The position numbers and the translations under genes were made by a program. A stretch of 64,000 nucleotides of DNA from Sipunculus nudus (lineage: Eukaryota > Annelida > Sipuncula > Golfingiida > Sipunculidae). Under the pieces are notes generated by a model. That model saw only the letters and a list, made by a program, of their open reading frames with translations, made no database searches and was not told the origin of the DNA. Position 1 is the stretch's first letter, and the number at the start of each line of letters is the position of its first letter. Positions 34,750-46,603 of the stretch are shown piece after piece. Where the stretch lies: assembly GCA_026874595.1 (NCBI GenBank), contig CM049307.1, positions 91,761,830 through 91,825,829 of the forward strand, given 5' to 3'.

Positions 34750-35600
34750 CAGTTGGTTTATGAGGTCAAGGTGTTTGTCACAACGCTTAATGTTTATTTG
34801 CAGGATTTTATATCGTTTTGTTATTAGTTGAAAAGTGTCGAACTTCCAAATCGACCGTTTCTGAGATTTGATTGAATAGGTCTGACTGTAAATTTTGAAA
34901 AGTATTGTAAATTCGATGTCTCGTGTTCGTTAAGTTAACTCACTATATGTGATAACTATCTTTTACAACCACATGTCAAATATGGGCAAGTATTTGGTTT
35001 TCTTGCCAGGCCAGTTCTCATATACATGACACATCTTAGGCCGTTCACCGAATTATTCTAGTCACAAACAAGATCATACAAGTTGCAACTTTTAATACAG
35101 AACCATTGTGAACAGGTAGGTCGTCTCATAAATGCGTCTCCTAAACTTTCTTCTCATATTATTGATTGCTATACCTATAATCAAAGGAAGGTTGGTCTGT
35201 TAAACAGGACCGAGTCTAAAACCCCTTTGACTCAGTGGTTCACCTACGTGTCAACTTAAATTTAATTAAAGTTTGTGCAATTATTCAGCCTTGTATTGTA
35301 TATATAAACATAAAACATTTGAGTACCTGCACAGGCCACCACCCCTATTACCAGAAGTGGTTATCACTTCCAAATTGTCCAGTTTACCGGACTTCTTGAG
35401 ATAATGTTATTGTAACAACATATGGCTATCAAATTAAGTGTGCTGACACAGAGGTAAACCTGCCAAAATCAGGGTACCACTAACCAAAAGAATGAGGGAA
35501 CAAATGTGGTTTTTTTTTGCATTTTTATAAACTTATCCATATATCATAAAAATAGAGTTCATTGATTCACTGCGCAAGAAATAAATGTGAGTCTTCAAAT
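34750..35600 (-). repeat. 3' flank of the decayed lectin paralogue, duplicated from or with 59.6-60.7 kb
   Basis: Read on the minus strand, blocks match the 3' flank of the intact lectin gene in the same order: TAATACAGAACCATTG with CAGTCACAAACAA, GTCTGTTAAACAG, and GTTCATTGATT near 35560 against 59660. The homology shows the duplication covered several kilobases beyond the coding exons. Confidence 0.6.
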
Positions 35601-35958
35601 GTGTAAGACCACTCACAAGAAAATAAAATGTCTACGAACCGTCAGAACAAAAAAAGTGAGGTACGATTTCATTTTGGCCGGGTGAGACATTATACTTTGA
35701 ATTTCCCAGCTCGTCCAGAATATACAAATATTTCTCAAGCTATTTGAAATAGTGTATTTGATAAACACAAATGTCAGTCCTTTTTTAAGATTAATATTTG
35801 TGATTATTTAGGAAATATTAGGACAGTAACACAAATAAGGAAAAATACAAGGACCATGCAAAATTATCCATGAAAAATGAGCAAGGCATGTAATTAGAAC
35901 TATTTTTGTATGGCCTTTGTCTAACTATTTGACTCATGAACAAGAGACGCACCTGATT

Positions 35959-36112
35959 TCAACAAATACTAATTGTTTCACATATTGCGTACATACGATG
36001 GAGATCTTCAAGGTCATTCCACATACCACTCGGTTTGAGATGAAGGTGGTGCTCTTTACCTTTCCAATTGTCCGGTTGATCAACCCAATCTGAGCTAGAG
36101 TCAAAATCTTTG
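35959..36112 (-). pseudogene. Decayed C-type lectin paralogue, exon 3 (C-terminal half of CTLD)
   Basis: The minus strand reads KGKEHHLHLKPSGMWNDLED, then LHRMYAICETISIC and a stop at 35959-35961, collinear with exon 3 of the intact gene. The last Cys (AICE) is present, but the usual inner-disulphide positions are His (KEHH) and non-Cys (WNDLEDLH), as in the intact copy. The first half of the exon, including its acceptor and the EPN loop, cannot be recognised (an SDWVDQPDNW stretch stands in its place). It is paired with exon 2 at 38373-38585. Confidence 0.75.
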
Positions 36113-36639
36113 AGATCTGCCTAATTCTAGGTCCGCATTATTGTCCAAATCATTTAAAACATCATTTAATATATATTTCGAGTCCAATACAAATGTCCGT
36201 ATCAAATGAAATTTTTAAATAAAATTAAAATTTGAGATTATCATGTGTATTCTATGTTCATTTACACATACATTTTCAAACATGTTCCTCGTGTATAGCT
36301 AAAGCCTAATGCTCGTCATCCGCCCAAGTTTAAATGTGCTTGGGCCAAATAGTTCAGGCGAGAACTTGTTTCGAAATTTTTTTTTTCAATTCGGAGCATA
36401 AGCGAAGAGACTTTTGGGGTTACCAGCTATTGAAAACCAACATAGAGCTGGCCATTAGAAAAGCATGACTCCTCAAGGGGCAGGCCAGCCAATGCTATAT
36501 TATGTCATTGAGACAGATGGAGAACTGCAGTCGTTTGCAGGTAAATGGAACATCAGATGGAATAAGGTTAAATCCTGGGAATAAAGACATCATCAGTGGA
36601 ATACATGAACTTTTAAAGCTAAGACAAACATCTAATTTT

Positions 36640-37110
36640 GACCTTCGCTTAAAAAATGTATTTTAACTTTCAGTTTATATATAAATCGATTTATAGCACC
36701 ACACGCTGGGACATTTCGTCGAAAAAATAATATAAATCGTTAAAATACCCCTTTGTTATGCTTGTACCTGTTTAGCAAAACATATCTGTAATTTTCATGT
36801 TGTCTCCTGGTCATATGACTTTTAAATTTAAAGCTATAAGAAAAAGATGAATCAGTTCGCCTGCGCACATGTATATTCATTTGACTTGTTAGCTGTTTGC
36901 CGGGTTAATTTTTACCCCCTGCCTGAAGAAAAAATATATTTTAATTTTCAGTACAAATTAACCGATACATAGCTCCAACCGCTCGGAAATTTCTTTCCAG
37001 ATAAAGAAAAAATCAAAATCACAAAAATATCCATTTGCTGTGCTGGGACGTGTTTATATCATGTAAGTATCATGTTGTCTCGTGCACATATTAAATTGAA
37101 AAAAAAAATA
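36640..37110. repeat. Degenerate tandem duplication, period about 280 bp
   Basis: Units near 36655-36850 and 36935-37110 share TTTAACTTTCAGTTTATAT versus TTTAATTTTCAGTACAAAT, ATCGATTTATAGCACC versus ACCGATACATAGCTCC, AATACCCCTTTGTTATGCTT versus AATATCCATTTGCTGTGCTG, and TTTTCATGTTGTCTCCTGG versus AGTATCATGTTGTCTCGTG. It is non-coding and lies in the lectin paralogue's intron 2. Confidence 0.65.
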
Positions 37111-37879
37111 ATAAGTTACGTGACACTATTCTGAGGAAGCAATTCCTGAATCAGAATTTAAGAGGAATGTTACTTTCGCATAAGCTAGAGCAGTATATAC
37201 TACAGAGCAACATACGGGTCCTAATCTAGGATTAATTATATGCAATGTGACCTGGGACATTGACGGATGAGCAATTGGCAAATGTAGGAACCAAACTTGA
37301 AATACTGAGCTTGAAAACGGAGTTATGCATTCATGTCATCAAGCATCATAATCAACTAGAAATTGTCTTGGCAACGGAGATGCCACAGTATCCCGAGACA
37401 GTAAAGGCATGCCCACTTAAAAAATAGGCCCCCTTCTTCAGAAGCAAATACTGACACTTGACAAGGCCAAGGCCACAAGGGTCAGGTTATAACAGTGTGA
37501 ATGTGTCCGACATTTTGGTAGCAACAATTTTTGTATTAAATTTGAAGAAAAGAAAACAGTTATGGGGTTACAGAAGTTATCAAGTTAACCAATCTCAAGG
37601 TCACTAGTCTTAAAACAAAATCTGAGATATACGTTTATTTTTTAAATTGGTAGTAAACAATTACAGAACTTTAAAAGTTTAGGGTTAACAAATATCCTAG
37701 ATGTTTGAAGACTTAACCTGGAAGACCAAAATCAAGATCACCATGTCTGACATCTTGGTAAAAAAAACAGACGTACATCTTGAATTATAATTCAGATAGT
37801 TGCCTTTTGTCATATTATGTAAGTAGTTCGTGCATGCGCGTGAGTATTCTTATAGTATATGACTACTCTTTTTTTCTAC

Positions 37880-38015
37880 TGGACTCCAGTATTTCTCGAG
37901 TCCTTTCCTAAGAGCCAAAGTCCGAGCCCGGGACCATCGTGTCCAAGAGCAAGGCCGACTCCCTAAAGTCCCCTTGAGTCCGGACGCCAGTCCCGGTCCA
38001 GACTCTAGTCCTATA
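37880..38015. repeat. GACTCGAG-rich repeat, copy 3
   Basis: CTGGACTCCAG, CTCGAGTCC, GTCCGAGCCCGGG, CCTTGAGTCCGGAC and GACTCTAGTCC words are dense over about 130 bases. It is in an intron of the lectin paralogue; the copy at 58575 is in the corresponding intron of the intact gene. Confidence 0.65.
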
Positions 38016-38372
38016 TCCAGTGGCGTCGATTAATCTTCAAGGGTGGGGAGAGGGGTATGATTCAAAAGTGTGTGCGATGGTGTGTGTGCGTATGTACTGC
38101 ATTTTATTTTAATTAACCCATTGATATTGAGAAAAAATATATTAACAGTGCATACACACACAACTTGACACACACACACGCACATATATGTGTCCTTGTG
38201 TGTGTTTAATTTAAAGCTAAAGTCTTAAAAACAAATAATAGTTCATGATAATGCTCGTCCATATATATTAAATTAATTTCTACTTATTTCTAATTCCAAT
38301 ATTTTAATCTTTATTTTGTGTATAGTAGGTAGAGGGTTGATTACATGCATATTTATATAACTATATTTTCAC

Positions 38373-38585
38373 CTTTAAGGAAAGGAATGTCCTGTTTTTT
38401 CTGCACGATCCGCTTTAGGAACGGATTCTCCTCTGCTGTTTCGATACTGACCAGGTCACCTCCTTGACTTCTACAATAAGCCCTGGCCTCATTCCAGTTG
38501 CGTAGAACCGTGTCAAATCTGTAGCAGGAGCCGCAGTCTTCTTGCTGGACCCTGTAGAAGTAGGCTCCTACTTCACACGCCGCAT
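38373..38585 (-). pseudogene. Decayed C-type lectin paralogue, exon 2 (N-terminal half of CTLD), itself intact
   Basis: Acceptor TTAGCTACAG, then DAACEVGAYFYRVQQEDCGS, CYRFDTVLRNWNEARAYCR, SQGGDLVSIETAEENPFLK, ending KG at a GTGAAA donor. It is collinear with exon 2 of the intact gene (58000-58206), two codons longer. The WNEARAYC and GGDLVSI core of a C-type lectin domain is complete. Exon 1 of this copy (43432-43675) has a stop and exon 3 is eroded, so the gene is a pseudogene although this exon is open. Confidence 0.85.
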
Positions 38586-40479
38586 CTGTAGCTAAGATGG
38601 TAAACATCCAATAATAAGCTTAACGGTACTTTTCCCCATATCCGACGTCTATTAACTAAACCTTTTATAAAGCTAGACTAGACAACGTCAATCAAATAAC
38701 AGACAAGCTGGTCAATTTTTATATCACGTGTCTATAATATAACAAATTAAATGTAATCCAAACACAGTCAATAAATGTATCTTGCGGCAGGTCTAAAGGA
38801 GAGGGATTTTTGAAACTTCCTCATATATGCAACAACCATATTCACAGCAGTTACACATGGGCTAGCCTGCTATATTTAATGACCTGGCTTGCCTGGTCCC
38901 CCGCTCAGTGGGGTATCTGTTTCACCCCAATGCTGGCCAGGGCAGTTGCCTAGCACCAGGGGTGCATCAAGATGGCTGATATGAGGTTATAGAGGGATCC
39001 CACACTGATTCAAGTCCATTTGTACAGGGTTGTTGACAGGAATATCTCACTGGAATGTCTCATGGGGAAGGTCATTAATGTAGCTGTCTAATGAGTGTAA
39101 ACAGTGCTGGCATGGGAAGGCACTGGTCACAACAGTGCTGGTTCTTTGTGTTGCTAGTTGTTCAGACAGAGGTGACGCAATACACTGAATGTAAGTTCAA
39201 ACTTTTCAATGAACTGTTTTTTTTTAAAATTAGTTGTTTAATTTTTTGATACAGCTGATATTAAATATAACTGAAAACAACTGAGTAAGGAGAAAAGGAA
39301 GAATGTCTGCCATAAGGCGGGAATTAACGGCCATGTACGCCTGTACCAATACACCAGTCTTGCACTGAAATTCAGCCTTGGCCTTACATGGGGTCAAATG
39401 AGAAAGCATAATAAGTATGTACATGAGTTCATGATGTCAAAATTATCATTTATATGTGTTTAGCTCATTAACTATACTTTATAGGCCTGTTCCTTTTAAT
39501 ACAAAATCTATTTTAATCTCTTTTAGGTTTATGAAACAAGCAGGAGTCCAGGAGAAAAACGAAAGTAAGAAAAAGCTGTTATGAAAGAAATTGTTAGTGA
39601 TTTACTCCATTGTTACCATGGTTGAAAAATATGAGAAGCATCCTGATCATGATAAAAACAACTTTGTGAAAAGGAAGGTTCCATCTGTCTATGTGAGAGA
39701 TATTGATGGATTCGTCTCAGATTTGCTGGATCAGTATGGAAGGTAAATCATTTAGCTCTTTATTATTATAATAATTATTTTTTTTTTATATTTCACAAAG
39801 TTATGGAAAATAAAAAAAAAATCTTCCTGTTATCTGATTTATTCCAAGTGATAAGAAATTAAGGTTTTCATGTTAACGCGCATGTGAAGAGCTACAGCAT
39901 TTTTTTCAGGAATGGACAACTTGTATGGAAAAATGGGAACATACAACATGATTAAGTAAAGATGAAGATAGAAGGGGACCACGGAGGGGCAATATGAAAT
40001 ATACTGTGCAAATTGTGAACCTGAAGGATCCAAATGCCAAGCAAAACACGTTTGTTGTGGGCAGCTTTGAAGCTAAAGACTACTATGACAAACTATTGAG
40101 ATGATGAAGGCTGGTATTGCCAAGTTGACAGGGATGCCATGGAAGTTAGTAATCATATATCACACTTATGTTTATAAGCATGATTACTTGTAAAAAGTAT
40201 TTCATGTAAAGTTTAAGTCGTGACAATATCGATAAACAGTATTAAAAATATTGTGTGTACCTGATTACAGCTTTGTATATTATTCAGATATTCAGGTTTA
40301 AAACAATATCTTCTTTTTTATTTATTTTAGTGGTCATAGACTGCGCGTCTTTCTGAATGGGGAATACAATTTCTTTTGCAAGATCTTTGGCCTCTCTGGT
40401 TCCAACGGTACGTCTTCGTTCTTGTTTCATAGTGTAAACAATTAAGATGAAATTGATTATTATTGTATTATTTTTATGA

Positions 40480-40500
40480 TATATATATATATATATATAT
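40480..40500. repeat. Short (TA)n tract
   Basis: It lies in an intron of the DDE-like pseudogene. Confidence 0.8.
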
Positions 40501-41874
40501 GTGGTAGTGCGTTTCAGTATATGTGTGACTGTTTGTGTTGTATATTGTATGTGTGACGATAAATAATGTTTTCAATTTTTGGTTTATCTTTCTCAAGGTT
40601 TACGCCCTTGTCTATTGTGCCTGGTTACGAAAACTGCCAAGCAATCACCGCGAAATGAAAGGTCACAGCAGCACAGAAAGTTTTCCCTAATAAAGCAGGA
40701 TCATGTGCAATTTTCTCTGCTGGGAAAGGCGAAGAGAGGAAATGCAAAAGAATTCAACAACGTCATCGAAAAGCTTCTACTGGATATATTCATTAATCAT
40801 GTGAGTTTCACTATTAGAATGTTTTTGTTTTCATTTTAATCGTCTATTATCCTTCTTGATAAGCTTGATCTTTAATCATATTTTTATTTTTAATTTTATC
40901 AGGTGTCTCCACCATATTCACATATACTTCTCGGAGTTGTAAAAAGACATCATGACCTACTGATAGAAACGTTTCACGAGATCGACGTGGAGGTAGCTAA
41001 GACACTTGCAATGGCGGACTCTCAGTGTGAGAAAACAGACCAGATCTCAGCCAAGTACCAAGACTTAATCAAATTGCAGAGGAACATAATCGTCTGGATC
41101 CCAGAATTAGAAGTCTCGCAGTAAAACCGAACTTTGTCCAACAAAATGAGGACACTTCACTCGTAGAAATGAATCGGCAAAGAAAGTGTTTGGAGAAAGA
41201 AATAGCAGAACTGGTATGACTTTAACTGAACTTATATGAAAATACTGTTTACTCATTTATATCAAAAGTATTCTTAGTTCAAATGTTGATATTATAGCAA
41301 ATGTTAAATATAAAGCTGTAAATATTCCAACTGAATTAAATGTTTTTTATGTGTTTAGGAATATAAGAAGAAATCAGTGGGGAACAATTATAATGAAATG
41401 CGTTATGGGCCATTAAACAGAATCCTGGAGTCCACAATACAGATCCATGGGTTCAAAGTGCAAGCATACCACAGATACAGCTTTGTAGGAAACCACTGTA
41501 ACAAATATCTCCAGGTATGTATTGACTAACTTCCTTAACCAAAAAAAAAAATGCTGCTTTATTAATATATATTACACTGTTAAGTGAATTATGTTACCCT
41601 GAGCTTGCCAAGTTTCAGTTTTCAATGAACTTTTTTGCAATAACAGGAGAGGGTTTACACCGACCTTTGTGACAAAATGGTAGAACGAGTGAAAATTGTT
41701 ACCCAAGAAAACACAATTATTTTCAACAAAGCTTTCAGTACAGCTGAAATTTTCAAAAAAAAATTTAAAAAAATACGATTTGCCGCAATTCACCGATTGG
41801 TGGAAAGCGACAGTGCATTGACTGAGAAAGAATGATACCTGATAGGTGAGTGTATTTTTACAATGTTACCTTAA

Positions 41875-41875
<1 letters not shown>

Positions 41876-41924
<49 letters not shown>

Positions 41925-41946
41925 TATATATGAGATATATATATAT

Positions 41947-41998
<52 letters not shown>
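41876..41998. repeat. (TA)n microsatellite in last intron of the DDE-like pseudogene
   Basis: Two TA tracts separated by TGCATATATATGAGATATATATATGAGA. It fills most of the last intron. Confidence 0.9.
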
Positions 41999-41999
<1 letters not shown>

Positions 42000-42378
42000 C
42001 AGATCCTATTGTAGTATTGAGAATATCACACTAGATTATTGTTGTTTATATTCAGAGAACAAGATAGATGCATATCTGAGTTTCTACAGACGTCACTTGA
42101 ACCAAAGGATTACCCCCAAGCTTCACTTTTTGGAAGACCATGTAGTGCCCTGGATACGAAAATGGGGATTTTGGATGGGTCTGAATGGTGAACAGGGAGG
42201 GGAAGGGGTGCATGCTGTGGTAAACCGACTTAAAAGGTCTACCTGGGCTATGAAAAACCCTGTGTCACGGCTTATGGCAACAATTAAAGAACAACACGCA
42301 CAATGTTCTCCTGACTTACAAGCCCACATGCCAGTAATAAAAAATGTAACACGGAAGAGGAAAAATGTAATATACTGA

Positions 42379-43084
42379 TCTAATGAACTGTAACCTACTG
42401 GTGCAACAGTTTAGTGCTTAGTGTTTACTATGAGTTTAGAACTAATGCTAGTAGTGGGCTGACCAGATAAGGGCATAAAAGTTGTTGTTTGTCCTCAACA
42501 AATACTCAGCAGATTCAAGAAATAGTAAATTAAAACTGCTTTTTACTAGGTGAAAACAGGCAAGAAGGCCTACTTCATGCCTAAATAACATGTTAAAAAA
42601 TTTACAACAATAGTCTTTCAGCATATTTAAGTTAGATATTATGTGAAAATTTTATAGTATGAGTTTGGTCTTAATGGAAAAAAAAGGATTATTAGCAATA
42701 GACCATTTTGTACGAACAAGTGTGACCAGATCCGGCACTTGCATTAGATGTAATATAAACAATTACTCTCAGTAATTGCTCTAGTCTTTTCGGATACATA
42801 TTGTCATTTTTAGGCTGTATGTCAGTCCTTTGAATAGCGGTTCCTAACTTAAACATGGATGTTCTAGGAGTTTATTTTGGAAATAACCTCCAAACCAGCT
42901 AATAAAGATATCAAACTTCTATTATACCATCTCATATATACAGACTAGCACGGCAATTCTAACATCTCTAAATGAACAAATTAATCACCATGTATCATCT
43001 CTAGTTTCTACTCTGGTCTTTTCTGCCTGCGCCAGGAGGGTATGCGTTCATCCCCGTTCGTGTGTGTTTGTGTGTATGTGTTTG
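42379..43084. other. Non-coding spacer in the lectin paralogue's first intron
   Basis: Positions 42890-42990 (TATCAAACTTCTATTATACC, GACTAGCACGGC) match 23155-23205 (TATCAAACTTCTTTTATACC, GACTAGTACGGC), showing that the intron was part of the duplicated unit. No genes. Confidence 0.6.
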
Positions 43085-43400
43085 ATCACAATGTAACCCA
43101 CGCTATCATGGACGGAATATTATGAACTGTTCAGAGCATTTCAGAAAACGGCCAATGAAAAATAGATTAGATTTTAGCGTGGATTCCCAACTTTATCAGG
43201 ATTCAGGGACGTCGTCAAGGAATATTGACAAATGTACAGCCATGTATGCACGAATAAACCAGAGAATATGAGTCGAATAAGTGAATGCAAACATGGATTT
43301 TGTAGCAACCCACAATAAGGGAACCCCCCACATGGCGGAGGCTTGCGTTCCTTAGAATTAAGATTTTTAGTTATATAGTGCTTTAATCGTAGACCGTAAA
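43085..43400. repeat. Dispersed repeat family B, copy 3 (hAT-free site)
   Basis: This copy is uninterrupted across CCCACATGGCGGAGG (43327-43341), where copy 2 carries the 1,815-bp hAT. Words ACGCTATCATGGACGGAATA, CAGAGCATTTCAG and GTCGTCAAGGAATATTGACA match the other copies. Confidence 0.75.
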
Positions 43401-43431
43401 TACTCAAGGTTCTATTAAAGCTTGTACTCAC

Positions 43432-43675
43432 CTGATCTGTTCAGAAGAATTGTTTCCACCACTTTCTGGATACGTCGATTGTCGTCACGAGCTTACTTGA
43501 GTTGAGTTCCAAGCTTCGTCAGATGTTCTAGTAAAGCTTGATAACGACCCTCCCAGATCTTCTCCAATGATTGGTCAAGCCCTTCTGCTGTTTTGTTCAA
43601 GCACGGTGTGTATTGGTTGATAATCTGATTCAGACTTTTTAAGAGAGATTTTGAAGCTCACATGGTTCGAATGTA
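43432..43675 (-). pseudogene. Decayed C-type lectin paralogue, exon 1 (coiled coil), with a stop
   Basis: The minus strand reads KSLNQIINQYTPCLNKTAEG, LDQSLEKIWEGRYQALLEHL, TKLGTQLK, then TAA at 43493-43495, then ARDDNRRIQKVVETILLNRS before a GTGAGT donor. It is collinear with exon 1 of the intact gene but lacks about 14 codons before NKTAEG. The start and signal peptide are not recognisable; upstream sequence gives way to the DIRS element. The stop, at a position that is Lys in the intact copy, makes this paralogue a pseudogene. Confidence 0.85.
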
Positions 43676-43762
43676 CAATGACGAACTCAGTATTTCCCAA
43701 ACAACAGGGTTTATTAATAAATGTGTTTATGATATACATCTAGTGAAACTTAGTGTAACTAG

Positions 43763-44577
43763 TTACTGTGCAGCCTTATCTAAAACTCTAGTGCCATAGT
43801 TCTCTTCATCAGTTAATGGTTTCTCATAAAATTTACAAAAAGTGTTCTCTTTACTCCATCCTACTGTTTTTAGAATGGCATCTACTGGCACTCTCATGAC
43901 CTTTGCTGCACTAGCAGAGGCAGCTCTAGTGCTATGGGCCTTGTATTCCTGAGTGTCTACTCCTGCATTATTCAAAGTGTCACTAAGCCAACGAGCTAAA
44001 GTGGTGCTGGTGATTGACTTGTGCGGTTTGCAAAAACTGATAAACAAGTCTCCACTGTTTCTCAATGCTAATGTTCTCTCTTAATATGCCAGCAGGCATG
44101 ACACTACACAGAGTCTCTCATCTAAGGGGTAAGCAGGGAGGACTAGTGTTTTTTTTGTGCCTACCCGGCTTTGAATGTTTCACCAGATCAGTTATAATGA
44201 ATTTTACAGATGATTTCCCGACTACAATGTTATCAAGGTTCATCCGATGGATTAATTGGCATCTGGCCTCTGTAACTAGAGCACACAACATTGCTAATTT
44301 CCCACTTAACTGTTTGTGAGATTTCATTGGCTGGATTTTATGGTTTCAAATAATTCAACACTATTGTCACATCCCATGTATTTGAGGATCTAGGCAGACT
44401 TGGCCTTGTCTTAAAAACTGCTTTAGTTAAGCGCTGCACTAGGGGGTGGCTCCCTAGCGTAAGTGTATTGTCCTTGAGGTCTATTACAGCTGATAGCGCG
44501 GATCTAGCGGTGTTGAGGGCAGAGTACCCTAATCCGGAATCAAATAACTGAGTCAAGAACTGTAAGACCTGAGCCAC
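43763..44577 (-). pseudogene. DIRS-type tyrosine recombinase, broken
   Basis: This is the integration enzyme of a DIRS retrotransposon, which uses a tyrosine recombinase instead of a DDE integrase. Three frame pieces follow one another: N-terminal helices (QFLTQLFDSGLGYSALNTAR), a middle (KLAMLCALVTEARCQLIHRM), and a C-terminal piece with HSTRAASASAA (His-x-x-Arg of the active site), ILKTVGWSKENTF and FCKFYEKPL with the nucleophile Tyr. A frameshift near 44330 and a stop (TAA) just before RTLALRNSGD break it. It follows the RT/RNase H part in the order expected for DIRS. Confidence 0.85.
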
Positions 44578-44599
44578 CGATGGTTCTGTGGTGCTAATA

Positions 44600-46395
44600 T
44601 TAAATGTTTTGCAAACGTAAGTCCATTTTTACAAATAAACTTTGTACTGCTTTTTGGTTCCATATCTCTAGGAGCACAAAATAATTTCTTGCGTTCGGAG
44701 GGGGATCCTTGTCTTTGTAGTTTCTCCCGGATAAGTGGCAAGCCATCAACCGCATCTTTGGCCACAGAGGATGTATCTTGTTTGGGCTGTGTGGTAGAGT
44801 CAGAAGCGTTTTTCTGTTTGGAAGCTCTAATGGTGGGCTGATCAGAAGGTGCTGCAGGTGTGGCCACCAAGGTAGGGTCGGCCAGACTGGGACTATTACC
44901 ATGGCTCTGGTCTGGTCTTCTCTGATTTTCCGTAAGATGCGAGTCAGTAGGCTGAAAGGAGGGAAAATCCACAGAAAATAATCATGCCAATCAAGTGTAA
45001 ATGCGTCCACAGCCCATGCTTCAGGGTCTGCCCGCCATGACACAAAAGGTTTGCACTGGTAGTTTGTATGCGAGGCAAACATGTCAATGTTTGGAACCCC
45101 CCAAATTTGTGTTATCTTTTTAAATACGTTGACATCGAGCTTCCATTCTGACCGATCATCAAATTTCCTGCTAGCTAGGTCGGCTTCAACGTTTGCTGTG
45201 CCCGGAATGTGTGTGGCAGTTAGCCAAATATTTTTGTTTCGGCACCATGACCAAATGTCTGTGGCAATTTTGTTACAAAGGACAGAGCGTGTTCCCCCCA
45301 TATTATTGATATAAGCCACCGCAGTGACATTGTCTAATTGTATCAAAATATGAGAGTTATTGACTTCTTTACACAAGGCATTCAGGCCTAAATAAGCAGC
45401 TTTTAATTCTAAATAGTTTATGTTAGCGAAAATGTCCATCCCTGCCCAACGGCCGCCAGTGGTCATCCTGTTAGGGCGTGTTGCACCCCAACCTGCATTG
45501 GAGGCGTCTGTTTGTAAAGTAATATCTGGGTTACCAAAAGATATTGGTCGTTTGTCTGTGTTTACATTTTCAGTCCACAACTTCAGGTCAGATTTTGCAC
45601 TGTTTGAAATACACATATTTGCATTGAAATTGCAAATTCTGATTTTAAAGCTATACCTTTTTCAATATACAATTGTGTGTAGAACAGGGTTGCATGTTTA
45701 ACGCCTGGCGCACAAGAGACCAGAGTGCCAACCACTTTTGCTACTGTGCGAATTCTCACCAAATTTGAGTTTATTAGAACTTGGCCTAATTGGTCAATTT
45801 TGTTTATCTTGTCCTTGTGTAATGACACTGACATGTCTGTTGAATCAATGATAAACCCAAGGTGTTCTTGTACCGGAGTAGGTTTAAGAACAGATTTTTC
45901 ATATTTATATAAAATCCCAATTTACACAGCAAATCCATAGCAGAGATAACATTTTTTTCCACGTTTCTCATATGTGTCAGCCATGAAAAAGATATCATCC
46001 AGATAACTGCTTGAAACAATGCCTTGTTTTCTTAATGTAGGCATGACAGGTTTGCGCAGTATAGTGAACTGAAGTGGTGCGGATGTAAGTCTATTAGCCA
46101 GGCAAGTAAACTGATACAGGATACGATCAAAAGAGAATTTCATGAATTTCCTGTAGTCTTCATTTACTGGTACGGTGTAATAGGCATCTGAGAGGTCAAT
46201 CGAGGCCATGTAGCGTCCAGGTGTTACTAGCTGAATACAGGTATGGATGCTTTCCATTTTGAAATGTCTGTATTTGACAGCTTTATTCAATTTTGTTTTC
46301 AAATTTAAGATCATGCGAAAAGACCCATCTTTCTTGGGCCTGAGAAATATTGGAGAGATAAATTGTCCCACTTCATAGTTACTGATTTCTATCAC
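44600..46395 (-). pseudogene. DIRS-type reverse transcriptase, RNase H and methyltransferase-like region, broken
   Basis: The RT frame (46395-45922) has GQFISPIFLRPKKDGSFR, MASIDLSDAYYTVPVNE and SSSYLDDIFFMAD (catalytic Y-L-D-D). The 338-codon frame 45616-44600 holds RNase H (ITLQTDASNAGWGA, NYLELKAAYLGLNAL, IQLDNVTAVAYINNMGG, IPGTANVEADLASR). It continues into WGVPNIDMFASHTNYQ, DPEAWAVDAFTLDW, FLWIFPPFSL and PVWPTLPWWPHL, the methyltransferase-like region typical of DIRS elements. RT and RNase H are separated by frame changes at about 45.6-45.95 kb. The order RT - RNase H - methylase-like - recombinase on the minus strand is the DIRS signature. Confidence 0.88.
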
Positions 46396-46603
46396 CTTTT
46401 ACCTCAAAAGTTTAAGGATTTCTTGTTGAAGAGCTGTAGATTCAGCAATGGTAAAATTGCAGTTTGGAGGTTTAAATTGTACCGGCCTTATTATGAATTC
46501 AGTGTCACAACCTAGGACTTAGTTCACAATGGCTGAGTCAGATGTTATTTTTATCCATTCTTGGTAATGATTTTTAATATTTCCTGCTTGGAAAGATTCA
46601 TTG

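Larger units (their letters stand above)
39596..42378 (+). pseudogene. Intron-bearing DDE-transposase-like gene, RAG1/Transib-like plan, decayed
   Basis: Eight phase-compatible exons: about 39596-39742, 39910-40144, 40331-40407, 40598-40800, 40903-41213, 41359-41514, 41647-41845, 42056-42378. In order: YEKHPDHDKNNFVKRKVPS; an acidic GDHGG motif followed by YTVQIVNLKDPNAKQNT; GHRLRVFLNGEYNFFCKIFG LSGSNG joined to a CLLC pair; a long helical charged stretch; ILESTIQIHGFKVQAYHR and SFVGNHCNKYLQ; and the final exon with TPKLHFLEDHVVPWI, then GLNGEQGGEGVHAVVNRLKR. The acid-GG start, the Cys pair, the GNH block and the terminal ExGxE-containing helix parallel the order seen in RAG1/Transib-type DDE enzymes. 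Exon 2 has a stop and frame changes, exon 5 a frameshift and exon 7 a TGA, so it is dead. It sits inside the first intron of the minus-strand lectin paralogue. A DDE enzyme is the best reading; the superfamily is uncertain. Confidence 0.55.
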
